A DNA stretch of 64,000 nt, from assembly GCA_034926865.1 (NCBI GenBank), contig JAYFQP010000016.1, positions 14,370 through 78,369 of the forward strand, written 5' to 3'. Origin of the DNA: RGIG1902 sp034926865. Its GTDB lineage: Bacteria > Bacillota > Clostridia > Oscillospirales > Butyricicoccaceae. Positions 33,194 to 41,882 of this stretch are shown here, in pieces. Positions within the stretch are counted from its first letter, which is position 1; each line of letters opens with the position of its first letter. Under the pieces are notes generated by a model, which was not told where the DNA came from, searched no databases, and saw only the letters and a program-made list of their open reading frames with translations. Both the position numbers and the translations under genes were made by a program.

Positions 33194-33571
33194 TTACTTG
33201 ACTTCGGCTTTCCACAAACCGTGAAGATTGCAGTATTCATAGGCTGCTACTGCCTCATCGCCCTCGGCGACCATAAATACAGCTGAGGGATCGGTTCCGG
33301 GAACGAGAGCCTTATACTGATTGCCCTGTTTTGTCTCAAGAACTATCCACATGATGTAATGCTCCGGAAGCATGGGATGCTTGACTTCGCCAACAGTGAC
33401 GGTGACCTTTTGACCCGCTACCTTGACAACAGGAACATGCTTTTCGTTTGCGGCATCTGTGGTATTGGGAATCAGCTCCTGCATCTCTTCTCCGCAGCAG
33501 ACAACGGGAACTCCCGATGCATGGGCGAAGGTTATAATGTTATGACAATGCTTACAGATATAAAATTTCAT
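33194..33571 (-). CDS. dfx: Desulfoferrodoxin (superoxide reductase, 2Fe-type)
   Basis: 125 residues. Reduces superoxide to peroxide without making oxygen, a defence of anaerobes. N-terminal centre I ligands are Cys6, Cys9, Cys25 and Cys26 (desulforedoxin-like FeCys4). Centre II ligands are His45, His65, His71, His117 and Cys114, seen as EKHVP, HPMLPEHYI and CNLHGLW; the catalytic Glu43-Lys44 pair is present. It lies 79 nt downstream of ferritin on the same strand, so the two may share a transcript, pairing superoxide removal with iron storage. Confidence 0.95.
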   Translation of the reverse strand: MKFYICKHCHNIITFAHASGVPVVCCGEEMQELIPNTTDAANEKHVPVVKVAGQKVTVTVGEVKHPMLPEHYIMWIVLETKQGNQYKALVPGTDPSAVFMVAEGDEAVAAYEYCNLHGLWKAEVK

Positions 33572-33650
33572 TTTAAATTCCTCTTTTCATTAAATTAAGT
33601 ATTTATGGACGGCTTCTTAATGTATTCGTGCTATGTATCCTGAGATATAA

Positions 33651-34160
33651 TTACAATACCAGTGTAGGCGGAGCGTAAACTCTTGCTGCAAGTTCCTGAT
33701 CAAGGAGATACAGCCCCTTTGAGTCTCCACCGAACAGTTCCATTTTTTTGATAAGATCAATGGCGTTGGTTTCTTCTTCACCCTGTTCCTTTACAAACCA
33801 GTCAAGGAACTGAAGCGTACGGTAATCCTTTGACTCAGATGCCGCATTATATATCGTGTTGATCGATTCGGTCACGTACTTTTCGTGGGCAAGCCCGGCT
33901 TTTAACACCGCGAGGCCATCAGCCCAGGAGCTGTCAGGCTTAGCGATAGATTCATAAACAACCTTGCTGTCGTTCTTCTGCAAATACTGAGTCATGAGCA
34001 TGGCATGGTCACGTTCTTCCTGAGCCTGTACCTGATACCAGTTTGCAAAGCCGTTAAGACCCTCCTGAACAAAATAATTTGCAAAGCTCAGGTATAGGTA
34101 TGCGGAATAGAATTCCTTGTTAACCTGTTCATTCAACAAATTGCTAACGGTTTCTTTCAT
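33651..34160 (-). CDS. ftnA: Ferritin
   Basis: 169 residues, a full-length non-haem bacterial ferritin. The ferroxidase site is intact: NEQVNKEFYSAYLYLS, QEERDHAMLM and VKEQGEEETN supply the Glu/His ligands. It assembles into a 24-mer cage storing iron as ferric oxide in the cytosol. AGGAGG lies seven bases before the ATG. A strong promoter with a near-palindromic -10 region is upstream. Its pairing with desulfoferrodoxin suggests joint control by PerR or Fur, which is inferred. Confidence 0.94.
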   Translation of the reverse strand: MKETVSNLLNEQVNKEFYSAYLYLSFANYFVQEGLNGFANWYQVQAQEERDHAMLMTQYLQKNDSKVVYESIAKPDSSWADGLAVLKAGLAHEKYVTESINTIYNAASESKDYRTLQFLDWFVKEQGEEETNAIDLIKKMELFGGDSKGLYLLDQELAARVYAPPTLVL

Positions 34161-34197
34161 CGTAAAACACCTCCTGTTTGGTAATATTTACATTTAT

Positions 34198-34226
34198 ACT
34201 ATAGCATAATTGGGTATGACATTCAA
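34198..34226 (-). promoter_or_regulatory. Promoter for ferritin
   Basis: Minus-strand TTGAAT (34221-34226), 17 nt, TATAGT (34198-34203) with TGC in front (extended -10). The -10 lies in TTATGCTATAGTATAA, a 16-bp near-palindrome that could be a Fur/PerR-type site. An AGTGA/TCACT repeat overlaps the -35. Confidence 0.8.
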
Positions 34227-34329
34227 GTGACTTGATCACTGTGTGAGAGGCTGTGTTTTGTCCATTTTACATGAGGCCAACAGGTATTCGCAGTGCTTTG
34301 TGGTAAAATACTTAAGATGCTTTATCCAA

Positions 34330-34358
34330 TTGCCTTTTGAAATGAGCTGTGGTATACT
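34330..34358 (+). promoter_or_regulatory. Promoter for the MFS transporter trio
   Basis: TTGCCT (34330-34335), 17 nt, TATACT (34353-34358) with TGG before the -10. Confidence 0.7.
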
Positions 34359-34395
34359 TTTTAAGTTGAAAATAAAATAATCGGGGGGAACATGG

Positions 34396-35661
34396 ATGGA
34401 AGACTCACAAAAGCCACGGGGGCTGTTTTACGGCTGGGTCATAGTTCTTGCGGGAACGTTGATAATGGCGGCTTTTATGGGCATCGTCTATAACTGCTTC
34501 AGCCAATTTATAAAGCCCGTATGCGAGGATCTCGGCTTTACTCGTCAGGCGATGAGCATGAATCAGACAATTATATCGCTTATTCAGGTGGGCGTTGCTT
34601 TCGCATGGGGCTGGATACTTATGAAAGTAAGGATTAAAAACCTCATGCTTTTCTGGGCTGTTATAGGGTCCTGCGGGTTTTTTCTATACTCCTATGCAAC
34701 GAAGATATGGATGTTTTATTTAATATCCGTAGTTATGAGCGTGAGTATGGCATTATTGACGATGCTGCCGTTTTCCTACATAGTATCAAACTGGTTCCAT
34801 GAAAAAAGAGGGCTTGCCATGGGCATATGCTTTATGGGCAGCGGACTTGGCGGGATGATACTCAACCCATTTCTCGGGCTGTGGCTTGTAAATTACGGCT
34901 GGAGGATGTCTTTTAGGATATTGGCGGTCATAATGGCTGTTGTCTCCATACCATGTGTACTTTTGGTCAAGGTTAGGCCTGAGCATATGGGCCTCAGAGC
35001 ATTAGGCTCGGGAAATGAACCGGATGAAGCGGGAGCTGAAGAAGAGGCATGGGGATATACGCTTACGGAGGCAAAGCGGATGCCCAAGTTCTGGATACTT
35101 GCCGCCTGTACGATGATGGTCAATATGGGGCTTTCGGGCCTTGTTCAGACACTTTCACCCCATTTGACTGACAACGGTTATTCCGTCACCTTTGCGGCGA
35201 TGATGGTCTCCGTGTCGATGGGCACAATGGCCTTGGGCAAGATGATTTTAGGCCAGTTTTTCGATATGCTTGGAACCAGAAAGGCGTCTGCTTTTTCGAT
35301 GGCATGCGGCTTTTTCGGGCTTGTCGGCATGATCTTCTGCCAGTTTAAGGCCGCTCTTATTCTGATAGTCCTCGGAATAGGTTTTGGCTGTTCGTTCAGC
35401 ACGGTGGGTAACCCCATTGTTGTTCAGAATGTCTTCGGTAAAAAGGATTTTGGCGCTATCATGGGGATATTTACTGCCTGCAACAGCTTGGGGGGAGCGA
35501 TTTCGCCTACTGTGAACGGCACCGCATTTGATATGTTCGGCAGTTATCGCGCCTCCTTTTTTGTATGGGCGGGTATGATAGTTGCAGTATTAGTTTGCTA
35601 TGCTGTTTTCCTGCCCTCATCAAACGGGCATAGGTCGGGAGCTGAGGGGCAGACAAGATGA
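34396..35661 (+). CDS. MFS transporter, OFA/MCT-like, paralogue 1
   Basis: 421 residues, 12 membrane segments. GLFYGWVIVLAGTLIM opens the protein and FSQFIKPVCEDLGFTRQAMS follows, the pattern of oxalate:formate antiporter-like and monocarboxylate-like MFS carriers; NWFHEKRGLAMGICFMGSGLGG is loop 4-5. The middle loop (about residues 200-225) is acidic. It overlaps the second paralogue by 4 nt. Substrate is probably an organic anion, not identifiable here. A GGGGGG ribosome site precedes the ATG. Confidence 0.87.
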   Translation: MEDSQKPRGLFYGWVIVLAGTLIMAAFMGIVYNCFSQFIKPVCEDLGFTRQAMSMNQTIISLIQVGVAFAWGWILMKVRIKNLMLFWAVIGSCGFFLYSYATKIWMFYLISVVMSVSMALLTMLPFSYIVSNWFHEKRGLAMGICFMGSGLGGMILNPFLGLWLVNYGWRMSFRILAVIMAVVSIPCVLLVKVRPEHMGLRALGSGNEPDEAGAEEEAWGYTLTEAKRMPKFWILAACTMMVNMGLSGLVQTLSPHLTDNGYSVTFAAMMVSVSMGTMALGKMILGQFFDMLGTRKASAFSMACGFFGLVGMIFCQFKAALILIVLGIGFGCSFSTVGNPIVVQNVFGKKDFGAIMGIFTACNSLGGAISPTVNGTAFDMFGSYRASFFVWAGMIVAVLVCYAVFLPSSNGHRSGAEGQTR

Positions 35662-36902
35662 GCCAAACAAAGAACAAAGTGTTTTACGGCTGGTATGTTG
35701 TAGCCGCGGGATGTGCCATAATGGCTATGACTATGGGAATAATCATGAATTGCTTTGGGCAGTTTATAAAACCCGTATGCACAGATATGGGCTTTACCCG
35801 GCAGCAGATGAGCATGAACCAGACGCTGATGGCTGTTGTTTCAATGGTGATGGCGACTATGTGGGGTAAGCTCTATAAAAAGATCAATCTTCACAGGTGG
35901 ATGTCTGTGGCCGCAGTTTTGACTCCTGTTTTCTATTTTTGCTATTCTTTTGCCAGAAATATATATGAGTTTTATGCCGTAACCATTTTGATGAGCGTTG
36001 CCTATTGTATCATATCGATGCTTGTATTCACTTATATCATCGGCAACTGGTTCCATAAGAACAGAGGCGTTGCAATAGGCTTGGCTTCAATGGGAAGCGG
36101 CATAGGGGCCATGGTGATGAACACTGTGATAAGCCAGATGATACTCAGTTACGGCTGGCGCTCGACATACCGCATACTGGCTGTGATGATATTTGTGGTC
36201 GTCGTTCCCGCAATAATCTTTATCGTAAGAGAGCGCCCTTCAGATAAGGGGCTGCTTCCCTACGGCCACGAGGAAGAGCCTGAGGATAAGGAAGGATCAG
36301 AGGCCGCGCCTGCTTTTGAGGGCTTCACGTTTGCTCAGGCCAGGAAAATGCCTGTGTTCTGGGGCGTAGTGATCAGCAGTATAGGTCTTGTAATGGCTAT
36401 ATGTATGTTTTACCAGACACTTTCCCCGCATTTGAGCGATAACGGGTATTCCGTTACTTTTGCGGCGGTCATGACCTCTGTCTCGATGGGAGCTTTGGCT
36501 GTAGGCAAGGTGGCCCTTGGCAGGCTGTTTGACAAGCTGGGGACAAGGAAAGCCGCGTTCATCGCATGCATATGCACACTTATAGGTCTTATCGGCATGA
36601 TATTTTGTCAATACAATCTTGCACTTGTGGCCATTATAGTTGGCGTAGGGCTTGGGTGCTCCTTTGGGGCGATATGCATGCCGATTATAACGCAGAACAT
36701 ATTTGGAATGAAGGATTATAACTCGATTTACGGGATGCTCTCGGCAGCAACCGGTCTGGGTTCTGCCATAGCTCCTATCATCAGCGGGCGCACCTATGAC
36801 GTTTATAAAAGTTATGACCCTGTTTATATAGCCGCGGCGCTGATAACGCTGGCGGGAATCATAATTCTTATGCTTGCGCTGCCTAAGAAAGACAACGCAT
36901 AA
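35658..36902 (+). CDS. MFS transporter, OFA/MCT-like, paralogue 2
   Basis: 414 residues, clear paralogue of its neighbours. It shares VFYGWYVVAAGCAIM, FGQFIKPVCTDMGFTRQQMS, NWFHKNRGVAIGLASMGSG and SPHLSDNGYSVTFAAVMTSV with them. Twelve membrane segments with an acidic loop after segment 6 (EEEPEDKEGSEAA). The start overlaps the first paralogue's stop (ATGA), and 9 nt separate it from the third. Tandem duplication followed by divergence is the simplest explanation. Confidence 0.87.
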   Translation: MSQTKNKVFYGWYVVAAGCAIMAMTMGIIMNCFGQFIKPVCTDMGFTRQQMSMNQTLMAVVSMVMATMWGKLYKKINLHRWMSVAAVLTPVFYFCYSFARNIYEFYAVTILMSVAYCIISMLVFTYIIGNWFHKNRGVAIGLASMGSGIGAMVMNTVISQMILSYGWRSTYRILAVMIFVVVVPAIIFIVRERPSDKGLLPYGHEEEPEDKEGSEAAPAFEGFTFAQARKMPVFWGVVISSIGLVMAICMFYQTLSPHLSDNGYSVTFAAVMTSVSMGALAVGKVALGRLFDKLGTRKAAFIACICTLIGLIGMIFCQYNLALVAIIVGVGLGCSFGAICMPIITQNIFGMKDYNSIYGMLSAATGLGSAIAPIISGRTYDVYKSYDPVYIAAALITLAGIIILMLALPKKDNA

Positions 36903-36911
36903 GGGGTCAAA

Positions 36912-38165
36912 ATGAATACAGACAGCAATAAAAAAGGCGTTTTTTACGGATGGGTAATAGTTTTTGCCGGAATTTTGATTATGTCGACGGTTATTGGCAT
37001 AGGATGGAACTGCTTTGGGCAGTTTATAAAGCCGGTATGTGCTGATATGGGATTTACGCGCCAACAGATGAGCGCCAATATGACGATCCTCTCTTTGATG
37101 CAGATGGGTATAAACTTTTCGTGGGGATATGTGCTTCGGCATCTGTCTCTTCGCAAGATGATGAGGGTATCTGCCATTGCGTTTCCTGTGGCCTATTACT
37201 GCTTCTCGCTTGCACACAGCTTGCCTGTTTTTTATGCCTGCTCGCTTGTGGTCGGCCTGACAATGTCGATTCTGACGACACTGTCATTTTCGCTGATACT
37301 TAGCAACTGGTTTTATGAGAAGCGGGGAATGGCTATAGGGATAGCCTTTATGGGAACAGGCATCGGGGGGATGATTTTCAACCCTCTTGCCGCGAGTCTT
37401 ATCGAAAACTATGGCTGGCGTATTGCCTACAAGGTACTTGCCGTCATAATATTTGCGGCAACTATAGTATCAGTCTTTTTCCTTATAAAGCTTAGGCCGG
37501 AGGAAAAGGGGCTTAAAGCCCTGGGCTATGAAAAGGCTCATCGGGAGGGAGGCCCGGCCCCGGAAGAAGAGGGCCAAAGTTTCCGCGAGCTGATAAAAAC
37601 GGCCCGGTTCAGGGCTGTTTGCTTATGCGTATGTTTTGCCACAACCGCCATAGGGAGCATGACACAGTGTATGTCACCTCACCTTACCGATAACGGCTAT
37701 TCAGCTACGATGGCGGCGTTTATGGTATCTTTCTGCATGGCGGCTTTGGCTGTTGGGAAGATGTCGCTTGGCATAGTGTACGACAAGCTTGGAACACGGC
37801 GCTCTACGCTGCTCTCGATATTCTGCGGCACCCTTGGGATAATCGGCATGGTATTCTGCCGTGTGACATATGTCCTTCCTCTGATAGTCATTGGTCAGTG
37901 TTTAGGTTCGTCTTTCGGAACTGTGGGCGTTCCCATAATAACGCAGAATCTTTTCGGAAGAAAAGATTACAGCTCAAATTTCGGCTTTATTTCGGCCTGC
38001 TCGAGCATAGGTGGGGCGGTATCTCCGCTTATCAACGGAGCGGCTTATGACAGGCTAGGAAGTTATAATCCTGCTTTTTCGCTATGGGTCGTGCTGCTTG
38101 TGATTTCCTGCGTTGTATTTTATATTGTTCTGCCAAGGGAGAAAAAGGTGTCACAGGGAGTTTAA
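36912..38165 (+). CDS. MFS transporter, OFA/MCT-like, paralogue 3
   Basis: 417 residues, the most diverged of the three. It keeps GVFYGWVIVFAGILIM, FGQFIKPVCADMGFTRQQMS, NWFYEKRGMAIGIAFMGTG and SPHLTDNGYSATMAAFM. Twelve membrane segments. It is the last gene of the trio, in one transcript. No enzyme gene for an obvious substrate is adjacent, so the transported compound cannot be inferred. Confidence 0.87.
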   Translation: MNTDSNKKGVFYGWVIVFAGILIMSTVIGIGWNCFGQFIKPVCADMGFTRQQMSANMTILSLMQMGINFSWGYVLRHLSLRKMMRVSAIAFPVAYYCFSLAHSLPVFYACSLVVGLTMSILTTLSFSLILSNWFYEKRGMAIGIAFMGTGIGGMIFNPLAASLIENYGWRIAYKVLAVIIFAATIVSVFFLIKLRPEEKGLKALGYEKAHREGGPAPEEEGQSFRELIKTARFRAVCLCVCFATTAIGSMTQCMSPHLTDNGYSATMAAFMVSFCMAALAVGKMSLGIVYDKLGTRRSTLLSIFCGTLGIIGMVFCRVTYVLPLIVIGQCLGSSFGTVGVPIITQNLFGRKDYSSNFGFISACSSIGGAVSPLINGAAYDRLGSYNPAFSLWVVLLVISCVVFYIVLPREKKVSQGV

Positions 38166-38276
38166 TGTACAGCCATGTTTTGATTGTTCTTGGGCTGTGC
38201 TTTGGGTATAGAGTTTTTATTATAAGGCTTTTCGACAAAACTAATAAAGGGGAAATCTGATTTCCAGGGGGTAATT

Positions 38277-39761
38277 ATGAAGAGGACAGGCTTTGACAAC
38301 GATGCTTATATAAAGCGTCAGTCCGGCGAGATAATCAAGAGAATAGGGAGGTTCGGCGGAAAGCTTTACCTTGAGTTCGGCGGAAAGCTTTATGATGATT
38401 ATCACGCTTCCCGCGTTCTCCCGGGTTTTCAGCCCGACAGCAAGCTTAAGATGCTTAGGATGATATCTGACCAGGTGGAGATAATAATCGCCATATCGGC
38501 GGTTGATATAGAAAAGAATAAGATTCGCGGAGATCTGGGCATAACATACGATACAGATGTTATTAGGCTTATTGACGCATTCAGGGGCTTTGACCTCTAT
38601 GTGGGAAGCGTTGTGATAACTCAATACAGCGGCCAGCCCTCGGCAGAGGCCTTTAAGGCAAAAATGGAGCGCCTTGGAATGCCCGTATATCTTCATTATC
38701 CTATTGAGGGATATCCCACTAACGTGCAGATGATTGTGAGTGAAGAGGGCTATGGGAAGAACCAGTATATTGAGACGTCCCGCCCTTTGGTTGTTGTAAC
38801 TGCGCCAGGGCCAGGAAGCGGAAAGATGGCCACATGCTTAAGCCAGCTTTATCATGAGAATAAAAGGGGAATACAGGCGGGGTATGCAAAGTTCGAGACC
38901 TTCCCCATATGGAATATGCCGCTTAAGCATCCCGTAAATCTTGCATATGAGGCCGCAACAGCCGATCTCAACGATGTAAATATGATAGACCCCTATCATC
39001 TTGACGCATATGGCATAACAACAGTCAATTATAACAGGGATATCGAGATATTCCCCGTTTTGAGAGCCATGTTCAGGCGCATATATGGCGAATGTCCGTA
39101 TAAATCCCCTACAGATATGGGGGTAAATATGGCAGGATATTGTATAACGGATGATGCTGCTGTCTCGGAGGCTTCGTGCCAGGAGATCATACGCAGATAT
39201 TACAAAGCTATGTCGGACTATCGTAAGGGCCTCTGCTCAGATGAGCCGATGAACAAGATAGAGATGCTGATGGAGGAGCGGGGGCTTACACGCGATGCGC
39301 GCCCTGTTATAAAAGCAGCTCTTGACAGAGAGCAGGAAACTGGATCGCCTGCAATCGCCATACAGCTTAGTGACGGAAGGATAGCCACGGGCAAGACAAG
39401 CGAGCTTATGGGCCCGGCATCTGCGGCGCTGCTCAACGCCGTAAAGGTTTTGGAGGGGACGCCGCGGTCTGTCCATTTCATTTCGCCCGAAACGATATCG
39501 CCAATACAGCGGCTTAAGGTAAATCTGCTTGGCGGCAAAAACCCTCGCCTGCATTCAGACGAAATACTGATAGCCCTCAGCATGAGCGCCGCAACCGACA
39601 AAAATGCAGAGCGCGCCTTTGTGCGCCTTGCTGATTTGAGAGGCTGTGAGGCGCATTCGACGGTGCTTCTTTCTTCGGTGGACGAAGACATATACAGAAG
39701 GCTTGGCATAAACCTAACATGTGAGCCGAGATACGAGAGCAAGAGGCTCTTTTATAAATAG
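38277..39761 (+). CDS. DUF1846 (UPF0371) family protein
   Basis: 494 residues, the full length of the DUF1846 family, which is common in Firmicutes and of unknown cellular role. N-terminal KRTGFDNDAYIKRQSGEII and RFGGKLYLEFGGKL are characteristic; a P-loop-like TAPGPGSGKMATCLSQLY (about residue 172) suggests nucleotide binding, and MIDPYHLDAYG is conserved. No membrane segment. AGGGGG precedes the ATG. It is followed 11 nt later by queH, so the two may be co-transcribed. Confidence 0.9.
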   Translation: MKRTGFDNDAYIKRQSGEIIKRIGRFGGKLYLEFGGKLYDDYHASRVLPGFQPDSKLKMLRMISDQVEIIIAISAVDIEKNKIRGDLGITYDTDVIRLIDAFRGFDLYVGSVVITQYSGQPSAEAFKAKMERLGMPVYLHYPIEGYPTNVQMIVSEEGYGKNQYIETSRPLVVVTAPGPGSGKMATCLSQLYHENKRGIQAGYAKFETFPIWNMPLKHPVNLAYEAATADLNDVNMIDPYHLDAYGITTVNYNRDIEIFPVLRAMFRRIYGECPYKSPTDMGVNMAGYCITDDAAVSEASCQEIIRRYYKAMSDYRKGLCSDEPMNKIEMLMEERGLTRDARPVIKAALDREQETGSPAIAIQLSDGRIATGKTSELMGPASAALLNAVKVLEGTPRSVHFISPETISPIQRLKVNLLGGKNPRLHSDEILIALSMSAATDKNAERAFVRLADLRGCEAHSTVLLSSVDEDIYRRLGINLTCEPRYESKRLFYK

Positions 39762-39772
39762 AGGGTGATTTA

Positions 39773-40333
39773 ATGAATACTCTTATCCATGTATGCTGTG
39801 CCCCATGCTCGATCATGTGTATTGACAGCCTGAGGCAGAAGGGGATTGAGCCTACGGCCTTCTGGTACAACATAAATATCCATCCGTTTACGGAGTATCG
39901 AAGCCGCAGGGAGGCTATGAAGTCGTATGCCGCAAGCATAGGCCTTCCGCTATTGGTCGAGGATGATTATGGATTGAGGGAGTTTGTAACCAATGTTGCG
40001 GGCGATATAGATGCAAGATGTGCTTTCTGTTATCGCTCACGCCTTGAACGTACAGCCAAAGAGGCATATGAAAGAGGATTTGACAGCTTTACCACCTCAC
40101 TTTTGATAAGCCCATATCAGAATCACGAGGCAATAGCAGCAATCGGGGCGGAGCTTGGAGATAAGTACGGCGTTAAGTTTCTTCCTGAGGATTTCAGGCC
40201 GCTTTTTCGTGAGGGGCAGGATAGAGCCAGAGCGCTTGACATCTATATGCAGAAATACTGTGGATGTGTCTTCAGTGAGGAAGACCGCTATCGCAAAAAG
40301 AAGAAGCCGTTAAAACAGCCGAAGGATATTTAG
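39773..40333 (+). CDS. queH: Epoxyqueuosine reductase QueH
   Basis: 186 residues of the DUF208/QueH family, which completes queuosine formation in the tRNA wobble position by reducing epoxyqueuosine. The metal and Fe-S cysteines are present: HVCCAPCS (Cys8, Cys9, Cys12), ARCAFCYRSRLE, and YCGCVFSEEDRY. It also shows FTTSLLISPYQNH. No other queuosine gene is in the window. GAGGGTG lies before the ATG. Confidence 0.92.
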   Translation: MNTLIHVCCAPCSIMCIDSLRQKGIEPTAFWYNINIHPFTEYRSRREAMKSYAASIGLPLLVEDDYGLREFVTNVAGDIDARCAFCYRSRLERTAKEAYERGFDSFTTSLLISPYQNHEAIAAIGAELGDKYGVKFLPEDFRPLFREGQDRARALDIYMQKYCGCVFSEEDRYRKKKKPLKQPKDI

Positions 40334-40375
40334 CATTATATCAGGATAAAACAGGAAAAAAATCCGCGTACACAA

Positions 40376-40404
40376 TTGCTTTATTTTTTTTCCGGTGCTA
40401 CAAT
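40376..40404 (+). promoter_or_regulatory. Promoter for the YloV-like domain gene
   Basis: TTGCTT (40376-40381), 17 nt, TACAAT (40399-40404) with TGC in front. About 45 nt before the start codon. Confidence 0.72.
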
Positions 40405-40449
40405 TACGTCAATATGAAGTTTTAATTGTTTAAAAGCATAGGAGGAAAT

Positions 40450-40713
40450 ATGGAAGAAAATATGGTGGATTATAAGTTTGATGTACAGCTTCTCATAGAG
40501 GGCGAGGGCCTTTCCGACGAAAAGATCACCGATTATATTACAAGGAACATCGTCGGCAACTGCCTTTTGGTGGTAGGCGATGAGCAGCTTATAAAGATCC
40601 ATTTCCACACAGATTATCCCTGGAGAGTGCTTCAGTATTGCGCTTCCATGGGAGATATCCATGATATCGTTGTGGAGAATATGGTGCGGCAGGCAAGCGG
40701 CAGGCAGGGCTGA
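40450..40713 (+). CDS. Stand-alone YloV/DAK2-fusion C-terminal-like domain
   Basis: 87 residues. YKFDVQLLIEGEGLSDEKI, GNCLLVVGDEQLIKIHFHTDYPWRVLQYCASMGDIHDIVVENM matches the domain near the C-terminus of YloV-type proteins (DAK2 domain fusion proteins linked to fatty-acid kinase). Here it occurs alone, with its own promoter and the GGAGG ribosome site before ATG 40450. It has no kinase domain. It could be a regulatory fragment or a stand-alone ligand-binding unit. Confidence 0.75.
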   Translation: MEENMVDYKFDVQLLIEGEGLSDEKITDYITRNIVGNCLLVVGDEQLIKIHFHTDYPWRVLQYCASMGDIHDIVVENMVRQASGRQG

Positions 40714-40748
40714 ACATTTGCGCAGGCTTTGCAGTAAACGAATAAGCA

Positions 40749-40767
40749 GGTGTGCATTCTGCACACC
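40749..40767 (+). terminator. Hairpin after the YloV-like domain gene
   Basis: GGTGTGCA / TGCACACC with a TTC loop, 36 nt after the stop codon. No T tract, so termination is uncertain. Confidence 0.4.
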
Positions 40768-40787
40768 CATAGGGCCACAGGATTTGT

Positions 40788-40932
40788 TATAATTGAGTTA
40801 TGACTTTATTGAGCCTGTTACTTTTGGAGTAAAAGACAGAGCAAAACGGCGGGATGGCGGCGCTGCCCTTGCCTTATATGCTTTCGCGGGGAAAAGGCTG
40901 TAAAATAGTTTATGGTTTTTATTCTGCAGGAT
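40788..40932 (+). other. Non-coding stretch with a -10-like TATAAT
   Basis: No coding frame with a ribosome site is visible in 40714-41029. TATAAT (40788-40793) is followed by about 140 nt and then a strong terminator, so a small RNA is possible. No good -35 was found. Confidence 0.25.
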
Positions 40933-40984
40933 AAGGCAACACGGACGTGCTTTTAATATGACGTTCCGTGTTGCCTTGTTTTAT
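40933..40984 (+). terminator. Terminator upstream of the hypothetical cluster
   Basis: AAGGCAACACGG / CCGTGTTGCCTT, a 12-bp perfect stem, followed by GTTTTATTT. Confidence 0.75.
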
Positions 40985-41029
40985 TTCTGCGTGGCAGATT
41001 GTCAATATAAATATCAGGAGGTAAAGACC

Positions 41030-41881
41030 ATGAGCATTTTTGATAAATTTTTTAAGAAGCAAGCGTCTTCATGCCCTGCGAAACAACCAAACCCGGTACA
41101 GTCTCAAACTCAGGATAATAACTTGACTGATGCCGGTCGGAACACGAAAAATATGTCGCCCGATGAATATATCAGGCATGCCCAGAGCCTGATACCGAAC
41201 GAACGCATTGAATACTATTTCGCTATAAAAGACAAGATAGATGACTCATGGACGCCTCAGCAGAAAGCGAAGCTTTGCTGTTCCATTGCAGGCGCGGCGA
41301 GGGCAGGTCTTGCCGACGCCAGATACAGAGAGGGTAATTTAGGGATGGCGTTTTATGCGTCTCAGCTTTATTATGACCCTGACCCTAACAGCCTCGGATG
41401 GTCTGTTTTCAGGCATTATGGGTTCAACAAGGCTACTGCTGAGACAGCGGCTCGCTTGCATGAAGCTTATCCTCTGCCTAAGAACATAGATGAAGCGCAA
41501 AACTACAGTGTTCCTATTTTGACTAATGCCGAACCAAAGGCCCAAAATGGTGAAGGGAAGAAGATACGCCATATTGTCTGTCTTTGTTATGACGCACCAT
41601 ACATAAATTCTTTAAAGCCTCAGATGCAAGATTTTATCCTGAAGGCGGAGCAGAGTCGCGGAAGTGTTCTCACTCCCGCTTCGCGCATAACTTTTGACAG
41701 TTTTTATGACAACGCCTCTTTGGAGCAGACCGATATGATTCGTCAGAAGCTGCAGCAGATATATGTGCCTGTTTATCAGCAGAATATCATGTATGAGCTT
41801 GCCGACAAAACTGTGGCCCGTGAGGTTCAGCAAAAAGACGGGCATACGCTGGTCAAATATTTTGTGCTTTACGAGGGATAA
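41030..41881 (+). CDS. Hypothetical cytosolic protein, first gene of a three-gene cluster
   Basis: 283 residues; family not recognised. The amphipathic N-terminus MSIFDKFFKKQASS resembles small membrane-surface anchors seen in other Firmicutes proteins. A polar linker (about 15-45) leads to a helical middle with SPDEYIRHAQSLIPNERIEYY and repeated Ala-rich helices, which may be TPR-like, then a beta-rich end (HIVCLCYDAPYINSLKPQM...). AGGAGG lies before the ATG at 41030. The next gene starts 1 nt after its stop codon, so they are co-translated. Confidence 0.7.
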   Translation: MSIFDKFFKKQASSCPAKQPNPVQSQTQDNNLTDAGRNTKNMSPDEYIRHAQSLIPNERIEYYFAIKDKIDDSWTPQQKAKLCCSIAGAARAGLADARYREGNLGMAFYASQLYYDPDPNSLGWSVFRHYGFNKATAETAARLHEAYPLPKNIDEAQNYSVPILTNAEPKAQNGEGKKIRHIVCLCYDAPYINSLKPQMQDFILKAEQSRGSVLTPASRITFDSFYDNASLEQTDMIRQKLQQIYVPVYQQNIMYELADKTVAREVQQKDGHTLVKYFVLYEG

Positions 41882-41882
41882 G

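Noticed and set aside
36297..37217. 306-codon minus-strand frame across MFS paralogues 2 and 3
   Set aside because: Antisense to two clear transporter genes, Arg/His/Tyr-rich product, no ribosome site.
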